Positions 45,095 to 55,304 of a stretch of 64,000 nt of DNA are shown here, piece by piece. The stretch comes from Pictodentalium vernedei (lineage: Eukaryota; Mollusca; Scaphopoda; Dentaliida; Dentaliidae). The stretch covers positions 450,802,287 through 450,866,286 of the forward strand of contig CM062296.1 in NCBI GenBank assembly GCA_031216915.1. The letters are read 5' to 3'. How positions within the stretch are numbered: the stretch's first letter is position 1; each line of letters opens with the position of its first letter. The position numbers and the translations under genes were made by a program. Under the pieces are notes generated by a model. It saw only the letters and a list, made by a program, of their open reading frames with translations, made no database searches and was not told the origin of the DNA.

Positions 45095-45260
45095 AATACA
45101 GTTTCGCTAGGCGATTGGTACCGAAGGAAACCCTCTCAGTGTGGGTTCGTACTCCAGTTTGTCGGCGACAGTGTGGGTGCGTTGTTTAGTATAGTTCTCA
45201 CTAGGTGGGTGTTGCCGACAGAAACTCTCTCGGTGTGGATTCGAACCCCTGGCATGCTAT
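45095..45260 (+). repeat. Tandem pair of tRNA-box-B-like units
   Basis: GAAACCCTCTCAGTGTGGGTTCGTACTCC (split at 45,127-45,155) and GAAACTCTCTCGGTGTGGATTCGAACCCC (45,221-45,249) are about 95 bp apart. Both end in box B-like (G)GATTCGAACCCC. Each is preceded by GGYGATTGGTACCG/GGTGGGTGTTGCCG. This looks like two diverged heads of a second tRNA-derived repeat. No complete tRNA fold was confirmed. Confidence 0.4.
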
Positions 45261-45874
45261 TTGCAATATCAAAACTAAATTTTCTGTTTTCCATCCAGCC
45301 CATTACACAGCATGCACGATCAATAAACGTCCTATCTTTTTTTTAATATATGTCGATAAACGATATAATATGTTAAAATATATTTTTTTGTTCCACGATT
45401 AGGATTAATTGTTTAACATGCGAGCTTAGTTTAAATATTTAATTTCATGACTGGAAAAAACAAATGGATTTTGATTCACCATATAGTTATTATCTTTATC
45501 CCATAACGACTGCTGTTGCTCTTGACACTGATTCAAAACAATTGATATTTACGGCCCAGAGGTTTAAGACCTGTTGTTCTCACTAAAATAAAATCATTGC
45601 GTCGCGACGTCTTCGCTCAAATATATGACGACAGTGGCGTTACATTTACTGCAGGTGTACACATGTTTTCTATGTTAAACCTGCGGTGATAATATAAAAA
45701 TATATTACCTAAGTGTGGGATAAAGACAAAAACGTGTCCCAGGCACTTAACAGAATAAACGTCTTTTTAAGGGCTGAACATTATTTGACTTATTCGTCTG
45801 CCTCCAAGTGTTAACATACTAAAATTTCAACAGCGAACTTTTCACAAAATGCAACTTGAAAATTAACAACGTTT
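45261..45874. other. No gene recognised
   Basis: AT-rich DNA with short frames only. Confidence 0.45.
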
Positions 45875-46035
45875 ATCTTGTTTGACAGAGCTCAATGAGC
45901 TCTGTCAAACAAGATTAAAGTGGTTAAATTCCAAGTGGAATTGTGGAATTAAAGTGGTTAAATTCCAAGTGGAATTATGGAAAGAAAATGCAGTTTGAAA
46001 ATTTGATATGTGATCATCCGTGTGCAAAGGGTTAA
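45813..46035. mobile_element. Possible third TTAA hairpin element
   Basis: TTAACATACT at 45,813 and GCAAAGGGTTAA ending at 46,035 could be its ends. Inside is a perfect palindrome (45,875-45,915: ATCTTGTTTGACAGAGCTC and inverse). A direct repeat of AAAGTGGTTAAATTCCAAGT follows at 45,917 and 45,952. The left end lacks a clear CCCTTT, so the boundaries are tentative. Confidence 0.5.
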
Positions 46036-46550
46036 ACCGACCACACAATAGCTTTTAGCTCTTTCAATCGGTTCGCATAAATATTTGTGTAAAGGAAAAA
46101 GAAAAGTCGGCGGCTGGTAAGCAAATAACAAATGGACGAACAATAGTTAAGGATGGTTAATCAGGCCGCCCTCTAATTTTCACTGACGGACATGGCTGGA
46201 ATTTTTATCGAAGGATTGTTATATTCTTCAAATGTTTATTATTTGACAGAATTATTAGACAGAATTTAGTACGTGGCCACGCGCTAACATCTGTCAGTTG
46301 CCTTATACAACATTCTGTATAAAACACGCCGATGCCCACTGTATTTACGGCATTTGCAGTCCTGATACACATTTGTTGTAAGATAAACTCCAGGAACAGC
46401 GTCAGGGTAAATTTCCAAAAATACTTGCTGATCGACAAAGCAGTTGCGTGTGTAAGCTACTATTTCAACATTCAGTATACGGCTTAAGGTTAAAAAAAAC
46501 ATTAATCGATCTATCAAACAGAACAGCGTTGAACTGTTCCAACCATGATC
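46036..46550. other. No gene recognised
   Basis: Two overlapping minus-strand frames (about 46,205-46,517) lack any recognisable domain. Confidence 0.4.
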
Positions 46551-46748
46551 TTAACGCTTTGAAACCGAGGGCCCTTTTTATGGAATATGGTACATCGTAA
46601 TTTCATTAAATAGGATGGCTTCCAAGTGAATGTGTGGGGTGGACCAATTAATATTTCCAACGTGCAGCCCTAAGGCTGCACGTTGAAAATATTAATTGAC
46701 CTACCCCCAAATAATCAATATAGACTCTTTCAAATGACAAAGGGTTAA
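46551..46748. mobile_element. Family B hairpin MITE, complete copy
   Basis: TTAACGCTTTGAAACC at the left and TTTCAAATGACAAAGGGTTAA at the right. TTAA is at 46,551 and 46,745. The core palindrome at 46,637-46,707 has GGGGTGGACCAATTAATATT, CAACGTGCAGCC and the inverse. Subterminal ATTAAATAGGATGGCT is shared with the copy at 10,443. Confidence 0.88.
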
Positions 46749-48097
46749 ACGCCCACGGAATATACAGTTCTACAAAGTCAAGAATAGAAAGCTCAATATT
46801 TTGACCTTCTCTTCACATTCTAGGGTCAACTCACTCCGTAAAACGTCATTGAAATAGCAATAAATAACCACGCAGACAGCAATATGGAAACATTTTGTTC
46901 CACCAAGCTGCCCCGCATAGGCCGTTTTTATAGCGTTCTATTCTTGGCTAGACAAATTTATAAGCAATTATCCTAATACGAATCTGCTATGTGTAAACGT
47001 TGTACGATCTGTCAGTATTAGTGTTGTTACCTAAATCAGTTTTCCAGACAGATCAATTCCTTGATAATTATAGTAGTCTTTGTATATATCCGTTACTAAT
47101 GAAGCTGGGAAAATCACACGTCTTTCTTTCTAATGACGCCTACTAGTTTTGTTTTGGAAGTGGTTTGGTACGTCTAAAAGGTTAAATTTACCTCATAATG
47201 CATTCATTTGTGGTTTGGGCACTGTGGTCTCATTGTGTAAATGAAGGAAGCAACAGTACTATCCCTCGGACACTATGTAGCATGCGCTCAGGCCAGTAGT
47301 CAAATTCTGTTAGGAATTCGACGCCGTTGCGGCCTGAAAGCAGTGTAGCCCTTTAATAGTTTATCGCCCTGGAACCAGCCTGGCTTTTAAAAAGTCCATC
47401 GCCGATGTTTAGTTTCAATCGGCTGCAATATTTCATTTGACTGGGAAAGCAAACCTGCAGTTCACTTTCCCGATCAAATAAAATAATCCAGACGATCAGA
47501 TCTAAAAACTATCATAAATATTCATTTTCTTTGAATCAACGCAATAAAGTTTTCTCAAAATAAACTTGATTTGACAGAATCTTTAATTAACACACCAATA
47601 CCATCAGACATGTTTGTTTATCAAATAATTATAAATGGAGACTCCTCACAGCTGTAGTTTTATGATTACGCCGCTACGTTCCATTAATTGTGTTAATATC
47701 TTGATGTTTGCAAGGTGAATTAAATAGGTCTTGAATGGAATATATATAACTGGAGCACGAAAGGATATCTGTATATATCTGTCAGTAAAAGAGCATCACA
47801 TTGCACCAACTGTAGTCGGCGTGTAAACTCCACGAAAAGTTGGTAAACAAATTGCTCATAACAGCGTCGAATTCTTAACAGAATTAGAGTAGTGGTCTGA
47901 GAGATTAGCTATGTAGTTCCGCCCTCCACAATATGAGGTATAGTGACCACAGCCGACGGCATTAATTCTTTCAACACTGAAGCCAATATGGAATCCTCTT
48001 ATAAACTAATTTATCTTGCAACAAGAACGTTTATCCTTCTTGTGCAAACAAGTCAAGAAAGGAAGGATTATTGTAAGATAAATTGGTTATTAACGCT
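46749..48097. other. No gene recognised
   Basis: Short frames only. No repeat family was identified. Confidence 0.45.
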
Positions 48098-48232
48098 ATG
48101 TGGGTTTCCGAAATGGTGTATTGAAGTCTCGACCTCGCAGCTGGTCATATATCGACTCGTCCTAATGGACTCGTCGATATTTGACCCCGAGACGAGGTCT
48201 CAACTTCGTTACACCATTTCGAAAACCCACAT
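48098..48232. repeat. 135-bp long hairpin
   Basis: ATGTGGGTTTCCGAAATGGTGTA pairs with the inverted block ending CGAAAACCCACAT. GAAGTCTCGACCTCG and ATATCGACTCGTC pair with the matching right blocks around a TAATG loop near 48,165. Arms are about 64 bp. Confidence 0.88.
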
Positions 48233-48243
48233 GTTGGAAATAG

Positions 48244-48403
48244 AGAGTAATTGCTTGACTGGACTGGTTAAGTGAAATAATTCATGAGAGGTGAGGGACG
48301 TTGTACAAACACGAGTGCGCGAATGCGCACGAGTGTTTTACAATATAGTCCCTAGCCTCGAATGAATTATTTCACGTAACCAGTCCAGCCAAAAGATTAC
48401 TCT
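48244..48403. repeat. 160-bp long hairpin
   Basis: AGAGTAATTGCTTGACTGGA pairs with TCCAGCCAAAAGATTACTCT. GTGAAATAATTCAT pairs with ATGAATTATTTCAC, and ACACGAGTGCGC with GCGCACGAGTGT, around a GAAT loop near 48,323. It lies 12 bp from the preceding hairpin. Confidence 0.9.
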
Positions 48404-48440
48404 GTTTATTACTTTTCATTATTAACGATAATTATATTAT

Positions 48441-48684
48441 TTAACCCTTTACCTAACGTAACGGCCAAAACCCGCCAGCGCTTTTCTCAAAAATCGCCAA
48501 TTAATTTTCATTACTTTTTCATTTTATTGTCTCTAAAACATAGGTTATGAACCCTCATTGGAACGAGCTCGTGGAGCAATGAGGGGTCATAACCTATGTT
48601 TTTGAGACAAAAAATGAAAATAATAGTTATTCAAGAATTTTCTTGGCAAGTGTCGTCTGCTTTTCATGTTTGGTAAAGGGTTAA
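48441..48684. mobile_element. TTAA hairpin MITE (family A)
   Basis: TTAACCCTTTACCTAACG at the left and TTGGTAAAGGGTTAA at the right (TTAA at 48,441 and 48,681). This copy is in the opposite orientation to those at 7,113 and 35,934. The hairpin has a short deletion on one arm (GGAACGAGCTCGTGGAGCAATGAG). Confidence 0.92.
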
Positions 48685-49621
48685 AAAAACAAAAAACAAT
48701 GAAGTCCCCATTACACCCACGGCAAAGCGTCTTCGTTTGCGCGCACGGACACATGACCCAATTATTGATTGCATAATTCACTTGTGAAGTTATCGTTTAT
48801 AATCAAACCCGGAAATCCCAGTAAATCACACTTTGCAAAGTAATAAATAACCTATATGTATTCAGCGCAATGGGCTGAAGAATGAAAATTATGACTGATC
48901 ATCCTATCGACCTGGATGCTTATTGTATTGTTTACTCACGGATCGCCAACTTTTGATGTACGGAAAAAATGTAGGCACGCAGGGTTGATCGGGATAAACA
49001 TTACACCCCGCTTGTTTAGACAATCTATAAAATACGGAACAAAGACAAAACCACGAAAAAAATTGCGATTTCTTACATTTGTGTTCATCTGCCAGTACTT
49101 CTGTAAATGTTTCGCTTTCATATGTTTCGTACGATATCTTTTCTCTGTTTGAACAGACCTGGCACAGAAATTGGTTTGCATATTTTGTCACCTGTCCTCC
49201 AGCCCTTGAGTTGTGGTGGGAAAGATTTAACACTGTCGTTTTCGAGCGTTAGCACACTTTATCTTTTCGCTTGTTTCCGACATGTTGTCGTCTGCACAGA
49301 AAACAAAAGCATTCTTCCCTGAATGTTTTGCGCATGGGGGCACTATCACTGCACATCAAGGCACTGTAACGGGGCTCTGTTTCCATATCCCTGATTAACG
49401 TAGCCAATGACTATATCGAGATTGGTCACGTGGTGTAGTAATATTAATTATTTCGCTATATCTTTCATTCCCAAATTGCTTTAGCACATCACGAAACATG
49501 TTGGTTGTCTTTTGAACAGGCCGTTTCAAACATTTGAAGCTGAGAGCTTTCTTGACCGTTCCATGATCATGTTGTGGCCTGAATTCTTGAAGCCGATGGT
49601 AGTTCCGTGAGTTTGCATGAC
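48685..49621. other. No gene recognised
   Basis: Overlapping frames on both strands (48,904-49,233) have no domain. Their mirror-image lengths suggest stop-poor DNA, not genes. Confidence 0.4.
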
Positions 49622-49686
49622 AGATAAATCAATATATTTAATGTGCAACCCCAAGGCTTCGCGTTAAAAATATTAATTAATCTACC
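49622..49686. mobile_element. Family B hairpin core, fragment
   Basis: AGATAAATCAATATATTTAATG, GTGCAACCCCAAGGCTTCGCG and AAAAATATTAATTAATCTACC align with the family B palindrome. AATATAGACGCTTCCAA follows, as in the complete copy. Outer ends were not identified. Confidence 0.65.
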
Positions 49687-49779
49687 CACAAGACTAATAT
49701 AGACGCTTCCAACTGGTGACACTGGTCTGGCATGGAAGATATTTTGATCGGTTTGCCCAAATAGACAAGTCGCCGCTTA

Positions 49780-49990
49780 GTACGTTCGAGGAGAGTGTAT
49801 TCTCACTAAATCATCCGTAGAGTGGATATACCACCCAAGCAATAATCGCAAATTTGTTGCAAAGCATAACAAGCACAAGCAAAGTTCGAGCCAAAGGACC
49901 ATTGCTTGTGTTTTTTGTCCATATGCTCAGAATTTGAAAGTGATACTTTGGGTGATAACTCCACCCCACTCCACTCTCCACATACTGTAC
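49780..49990. mobile_element. Family D inverted-end element, copy 2 (inverted)
   Basis: CCACTCCACTCTCCACATACTGTAC at the right is the inverse of copy 1's left end. AAAGCATAACAAGCACAAGC and CAAAGGACCATTGCTTG match copy 1 in inverse orientation. The left end (GTACGTTCGAGGAGAGTGTA) is the imperfect mirror. Confidence 0.85.
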
Positions 49991-50066
49991 ACATTCTGGA
50001 GAAGAGACCGGCAATATTTGCTGTATTTACCTTTGTGAAAAGATGTAATATACACAACATGAAAAT

Positions 50067-50307
50067 CTAACCCTTTACCCAACGCAGACGATATCAAAAT
50101 TTATTATTTTAAATATCATTTTTTAATTTTTTTTCAAAACATTTCAACAAAACCATATCATGTGACCCCTCTTTGGAACGAGCTCGTTCCAACGAGAGGT
50201 TACATGATATGTTTTTGTTGAAATTTTTCGAAAAATAATATTTTTTTATCTGCTGAATTTGCATATTACGCGGGCGGATGTGGGCGATTCGTTGGGTAAA
50301 GGGTTAA
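50067..50307. mobile_element. TTAA hairpin MITE (family A, subfamily 2)
   Basis: CTAACCCTTTACCCAACGCA at the left and GGGCGATTCGTTGGGTAAAGGGTTAA at the right. The central palindrome has CATATCATGTGACC and GGAACGAGCTCGTTCC. It shares the GGGCGGATGTGGGCGATT end with the copy at 34,673. Confidence 0.93.
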
Positions 50308-50889
50308 AAGATTCGATTCGAAGTTCGATTCGATTAGAAATCCTCTGCATAATTCAATTCGAGGTTCCATTTGATCCACAGTTTGAGGTTCGCCAGGTAG
50401 TTTTGTCTCAAAGAGACGGCGCAATATCAATTTGTGCGCACAGTTGAACTGAAACTGAAAATGCAGCACACCGGGAATGTAATTTTGAATGTGTCGCAGT
50501 GTTATTACCGAGTTATTAGCGTTGCAAGGTAACCCTGCAAGACACGTGTTTCAAGCTTTTTCGTTTTGCATTATTAATTTATGGTGGAAATTGTATGGCT
50601 TCGACCGTTACTCTCAGACAAGAGCTTTCTACGCAGCTATGATAGTCTAAAAGTCACAACAATTGGATATTATGCCATACTGCGATTGCAAACACAATCT
50701 CTTTATCGATCAACTCGCGATCTAGTGGCAACACTCATTTCATAAATAAAATATTTCGTAATCAAGAATAAATCGAGAAAAAAACCGAAAACAACAAAAC
50801 ACACGATAATATCTTCTTTTTAAATACACGGTTTTCGCATTTCTGATTCGACAGGAGATATTCTACAGCGTTGTAGAAAGGGAAGCGGA
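50308..50889. other. No gene recognised
   Basis: A GATTCGATTCGAAGTTCGATTC stretch (50,311-50,335) echoes sequence near 59,475 and 59,800. No coding sequence is supported. Confidence 0.4.
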
Positions 50890-50945
50890 CACACATTTTC
50901 GACCAGATCGTGAGCCAGCCGCGATCCGGTCGAAATGTTTGTCGA
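50890..50945. repeat. Short hairpin with CGATCCGGTCGAAA arms
   Basis: CATTTTCGACCAGATCGTG pairs imperfectly with CGCGATCCGGTCGAAATG. Similar sequence occurs near 62,455-62,495. Confidence 0.5.
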
Positions 50946-50998
50946 CACTTTTTCATGACAGTGCTATAACATCGGGGACATAGAAGATGTGACAGGGT

Positions 50999-51246
50999 GT
51001 ACAATATGTGAAGAGTGAATTGTAAGTGGTGTTATCACCCAAAGTATCGCAGTCAAATTCTGTTCATATGAATAAAAAACACAAGCAATGTTTCAGCCAA
51101 TGGACCTCCGGGTTTAACTCGGAGGTCCAATGGCTAGAACTTTTCTTGTGCTTGTTATGCTTTGCAAAGAAATTTGCTCTTATTGTTTGGATGGAATCTC
51201 TACTCTGCGGGTGGTTTAGTGATAATGCACTCTCCACGTACTGTAT
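50999..51246. mobile_element. Family D inverted-end element, copy 3
   Basis: GTACAATATGTGAAGAGTG at the left and CTCTCCACGTACTGTAT at the right. CAGCCAATGGACCTCCGGG forms an internal hairpin with CTCGGAGGTCCAATGGCT, an extra inverted segment that copies 1 and 2 lack. Confidence 0.85.
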
Positions 51247-52023
51247 CATACAGCATCTGTATCCAAGGACCTGATAAAACCAAGTGCCATATTTATTACA
51301 AGCGTAGTTGTTTTATATGTACAAATAATATCAGGTTTCCAAATTACGCGTTTTGTCATATTACTCTCATGTTTGTGCATTATTAAAGTGGTCGGGTAAT
51401 TTTAGCTACAAGCAGCTTTCCCAATGTCATCTCAACTTTCAACACACAACAGACCTTTAACAGGAATGATATATATACTTGCATATATTTAACTGGTTGA
51501 GCGCTAGATTATTGTTCATTGTTACAAGGGGGTTATGGGTTGTGCACTTATAACAATTATTGTGGAATCTATATGGAAGTTTAGTGTTACTTTTATAGAA
51601 CATTAAGCAAATCGATCGCGGTGTATGAAACATTTTAATTGATGCACAAATACTTCAAACACTTCAGTAGAGTCCAGATGTGAGTTTATTATAGTCCTCA
51701 ACCAATTAAAAGGACACAGGCCTCAAATTGTACACAGCTCCCGCTGAAGTAAAAGAGAGAGAGAGAGCTGTTGAGTGTATGCTGTTGTTATACTGTTGAA
51801 TCTCGCAGTTACAGTACGTTACACCTTCTCCAGTTTGACCGCTGATCAGTTCGGACGCTCAACTGGATTCTCCGCGAGCACCACGAAAACACAGCAAAAT
51901 AAATCTACCGCAGAAGTTATTGGACATGTTAGCATGTCTGAATGTGGGTAACACCAGAACTGGAAAATCCATGTTTCTGATGCAACCTGCCAGGTGATAT
52001 TGGACTTTCCAATACCACCTGGA
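51247..52023. other. Upstream region of the charged ORF
   Basis: No gene was found. From about 51,690 the GC content rises and a (GA)n-like AGAGAGAGAGAG lies at 51,753-51,766. This could be the promoter and 5' UTR of the ORF at 52,024. No TATA box or LTR pair was recognised. Confidence 0.35.
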
Positions 52024-52685
52024 ATGGCTCCAACAAAGAAGCCAAAGAAGCCTGCAGCCAGACCACCGGCCTATCTGGGGAGTGGTAGCACCTTTGCCCA
52101 ATCGGGCTTTGGTCCACACCCAGAGAACGCTGAGAAAACCAAGAAGAAGAAAAAGAAGAAAAGCCCGTCCCCAATGCGCCGGGATGCCAAGCACTTGGAG
52201 GACTGGAAGAAAAAGAAAGCAGAAGAATTCCGCCAAGAGAAGGAAGAGGAGATGGAAATCCACGCCTCTAACCCGCCGGAAAAACCGCCAGCAGACACCA
52301 CCGATACATCAGACATCTCTCTCTCCAGTTCCATCTCCAGCCTGGACCCCCAGGCTAAACAGGAGGATGATGAAGAATTGAGTAAGCTTGCCCACGAACT
52401 GGAAAAAAACAGATCGTGGGTACCGAAGAAGAGCCAAATCAAACTAAGGAGCTCATGGAACGAACCAAGCGTGAAGCCATTCTCAGGAACGAGCGCACGA
52501 AGGACATGGAAAACGAGACGGCACAACTTCGGAAGGAAACGGCAACAGTACTTCAAAACGCCGCTTTTGCATTGGCACTTGCACAAAACAGGATGAATAC
52601 CACGATACCACAGCCTCCATCGCCAATAGCCAAGATATCGCCATCTCCACCTCCTAAGAAGAAACGGGGGAAGCAAAAGAAATAG
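52024..52685 (+). CDS. Unidentified charged coiled-coil protein spanning two frames joined at a slippery A AAA AAC site
   Basis: From ATG 52,024 the first frame encodes a Lys/Pro-rich start (MAPTKKPKKPAARPPAYLG), a (K)7 cluster with SPSP near residue 43, a Lys/Glu coiled coil (EDWKKKKAEEFRQEKEEE) and an acidic Ser-rich segment. At 52,404-52,410 lies A AAA AAC in register with this frame (codons AAA AAC). Reading on in the -1 frame from 52,410 continues the same kind of sequence: TEEEPNQTKELMERTKREA, then an Ala-rich helix, then a Pro-rich and basic tail KKKRGKQKK, a likely nuclear signal. That frame ends at 52,683-52,685. The total is about 220 residues. The unshifted frame ends at 52,596 with unlike composition. 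The sequence is much GC-richer than its surroundings. No family recognised; a retroelement gag-like or host nuclear protein is possible. The shift may equally be a one-base mutation or sequencing error in A7. Confidence 0.6.
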
Positions 52686-53370
52686 GTAGCAAAATCTACC
52701 GAGCAGCCACCAGTCCATCACGAGCGGTAGGGTACGAGCAATATAACACAGACATCTATCCACTTATGGGATGCACGTCGCATCCCCAAGTGCAGATTCT
52801 TTCTCATCAATATGTTCAATATTAAAAAAAAACTATAAGATATGCACCGCCAACTGAGGCAACGGAGGTTATGTCGCAGAACACTCCATTTTGAATTTAT
52901 GGCGAAAGGGCCGAGTTATTGCATCAAATAGATTGTTTTTATCTGTACTTTTTCTGAATCCTACTTTTTTACGAGTGTATCGTGACTTGATAAAACGAAC
53001 CAACCCAAGTGACACCGCGTTTTCTTCTAATAATGTTTAATGGGATTTCTGGACAGGAATGTATTGCAGATATGGCTGCAAAATACTGAAGAACGCCGTA
53101 AATTCAGAAATGTTTATGCCAGCTTGTTATGCTTGCGCAACATAGAAACAGTTTATGTAAAAGAAATATAATAGCAAAAATGAAACGAGAAGTAATAATG
53201 AATGAACTCTGCACATTAGTGGATCCAGTACATAAACGATTCCATTTTCTTGATTCCCATGTCAATTCAATCTTCGTGAGAATTGAATGCCACACTAACT
53301 GTGTCAATAGTTCTCCCAAGTAATACGGACGCACGAGCGCTAAATAAACCAGTACGTGATATATTTACAC
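52686..53370. other. No gene recognised
   Basis: An A9 run at 52,822 could be a degraded poly-A tail of the preceding ORF. The rest holds short frames only. Confidence 0.4.
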
Positions 53371-54104
53371 TTCAGCCCTCCACCTTACACGAATACAAGA
53401 CGACACTTACACAAACGATTCTCGAATAAGTAAAAACGTTAATTGTTTTGTCCCAACACATAGCTAATGAGCCCTGTAACAACCAGTAGTGTAATAATCA
53501 ACCAGTAGTGTAATAATAGCCAGTAGTGCAATAAAAATTAAATTAACCAGTAGTGTAATACAAATCAACCAGTAGTGTAATAAGCAGTAGTGTAATAAAC
53601 TTAACCAGTAGTTACGCACATCACATAAAAATCATAAAAATATCTTTCCTCGTCGTATTGAACCCACAAAATGATGTTTGACCTGCAAAACGCCCTTGAA
53701 TGTACGATAAAATGATTAAAAATCGATAAAATGTACCCAAACTATGATTTAAGCCACTCCAAAAATTTTTCAAATTTTGTTGAAAAAATGTTGGTTTTCA
53801 TGGATGTTTATTAGACTACTGGTTAAGGTTATTACACTATTGGTTATTACACTACTGGTTGATTTGTATTACACTACTGGTTGATGATTACACTACCAGT
53901 TAATTTTTATTAAACTACTGGTTAATATTACACTACTGGTTGATTATTACACTACTGGTTGTTACAGGTCCTCAGTGGAAAGAGCTCGCCCTAGTTCCAA
54001 TGAGTGGTCATAGTCTCTGTTTTTGAGAAAAAGAAATAATAGAACTTGAAGGGATATTTTTTGGAATAGCGTTGGGCGTTCCTTACGTGAGGTTAGAGAG
54101 TTAA
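53371..54104. mobile_element. Family A MITE split by a foldback element
   Basis: The left half (CCCTCCACCTTACACGAATA, CAAGACGACACTTAC, ACACATAGCTAATGAG) and the right half (CCTCAGTGGAAAGAGCTCG, GTTTTTGAGAAAAAGAAAT, GAATAGCGTTGGGCG, TTAA at 54,101) are both diverged family A sequence. They are separated by 53,473-53,968. Confidence 0.75.
53473..53968. mobile_element. Foldback element built of CCAGTAGTGTAATA repeats
   Basis: The ends are CCTGTAACAACCAGTAGTG and its perfect inverse CACTACTGGTTGTTACAGG. The left arm (53,473-53,613) has seven direct copies of CCAGTAGTGTAATA with spacers such as ATCAA. The right arm (53,803-53,968) has eight inverted copies. The 190-bp middle is AT-rich and non-coding. 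Arms of tandem short repeats are the hallmark of foldback-type elements. It lies in the centre of a MITE hairpin. Confidence 0.88.
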
Positions 54105-54120
54105 CCACTTCTGTAAAACA

Positions 54121-54165
54121 GAAAAATGGAAAAGATTCAACTTATTTATACCTTTTCCATTTTTC
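54121..54165. repeat. Short perfect hairpin
   Basis: GAAAAATGGAAAAG pairs perfectly with CTTTTCCATTTTTC across a 17-base AT-rich loop. Confidence 0.7.
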
Positions 54166-54616
54166 AAAATTGATCAACTGTACTTCATAACTTCGTAGTA
54201 AATCTTAGTCTCATCTGGCCATTGTCTTCTTTCCTGGGCACTCACACTTTGGATGCCAAAGTTTTAACACGATCTTAATATTATTAACACTCTAAGGAAT
54301 TATCTGCCGAATTTCATTTGGAGTGAATGCAGTGGCGCCCATGGCGTATTGGGGAGTGGAGATGCAAAACATAGACTCCCAGGACCCACTAGGCCGACCA
54401 ACGCGAGAAGATTGTGATTTTCAGGAATGAAACTCTAATTCAATTAGCCATTTGTATTCAGGGGCCCTGCGCTCAGAGTAGGGCCCTGGGTGCAAGTAGT
54501 GCAAACAGGACCACATTCTGTGCGTTACTGTATGGCGTGGGTGAAGTATCAAAGAAAATACTCAAAAATCCTTTAAAATTTACCGGACCACAAGCCTCCC
54601 TTCCCCGATATTGGAG

Positions 54617-54771
54617 AAATATAGAATATACCCATAGTGGCTTGGCGTACCAAATGTTAACCACGAGTGGTGTAGTGGTGTTAACCCCGTGCCTTCGGCG
54701 CGCGGTTAACACCACTTCACCACGAGTGGAGAACATTTGGTACACCAAGCTACTTTGGGTATATTTTATTT
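54617..54771. repeat. 155-bp long hairpin
   Basis: AAATATAGAATATACCCATA pairs with the inverted right end. GGCGTACCAAATGTTAACCA pairs with GAACATTTGGTACACC, and AGTGGTGTTAACC with GGTTAACACCACT, around a loop at about 54,687-54,703. A 178-codon frame crossing it is a by-product of the palindrome. Confidence 0.88.
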
Positions 54772-55291
54772 ATACCATGATCGTCAGATTATTAAGAGTC
54801 GCCTTTTTTTTCTCGATTTTATTGAGTAGCAGACGAACACACCTGCGAATCTGTTTTGTTCACATGAGCACCGGTGGGCGGTACTTTCGCTGTCAATTTT
54901 ATCACCGAAACGAAACAGAAAAAGAAACATGGCCTTTTTCATTTCAATAACATAATAACATATACTATTCGAGTCATGGATGCTTTATTAACCTGGGACA
55001 ATGCATGTTTGTTAATTTTTGTTTTTTTATGGGGTAAACTCATTTAAAAACGTAATAAATAATTGCCACTTTCATTTCACTCTTCGCGAGGCGACGTGCG
55101 ATAAATTTAGACAAGTTCGCATTCAGGTCGACTTCACCAAAGGTCAAGGATGTAGTTCCACTGTAGATGTGAATTTTAACTATTGAAATCCCATTCCTGA
55201 CGTGTTCACCACAGTTGGTGTATAAAGCTAAAATTTATGTCACAGGCTTTTCATATATAGTAGAATAGGAAATCATGGTATAAAAATAATT
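54772..55291. other. No gene recognised
   Basis: Short frames only. Confidence 0.45.
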
Positions 55292-55304
55292 TTTTGTAAC
55301 AACG

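Noticed and set aside
47943-48275. 110-codon open frame
   Set aside because: Its second half is the hairpin at 48,098-48,232; no protein-like motifs.
48904-49233. Overlapping frames on both strands
   Set aside because: Equal-length mirrored frames without domains indicate stop-poor sequence rather than genes.
51690-51830. Possible LTR upstream of the charged ORF (TGTG...TTACA)
   Set aside because: No second copy was found downstream, and no primer-binding site, protease or RT, so an LTR retrotransposon is not supported.
52071-52763. 230-codon minus-strand frame rich in Leu, Trp and Phe
   Set aside because: It is the mirror of the Lys/Glu-rich plus-strand ORF. The composition is what the complement of AAG/GAA codons gives.
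53473-53613. CRISPR-like array of CCAGTAGTGTAATA
   Set aside because: The repeats are too short, the spacers are only a few bases and not unique, and an inverted second arm shows it is a foldback element in a eukaryotic context.
54414-54950. 178-codon open frame on the plus strand
   Set aside because: It crosses a 155-bp palindrome. Both strands are open there because of the inverted repeat, and no domain is visible.
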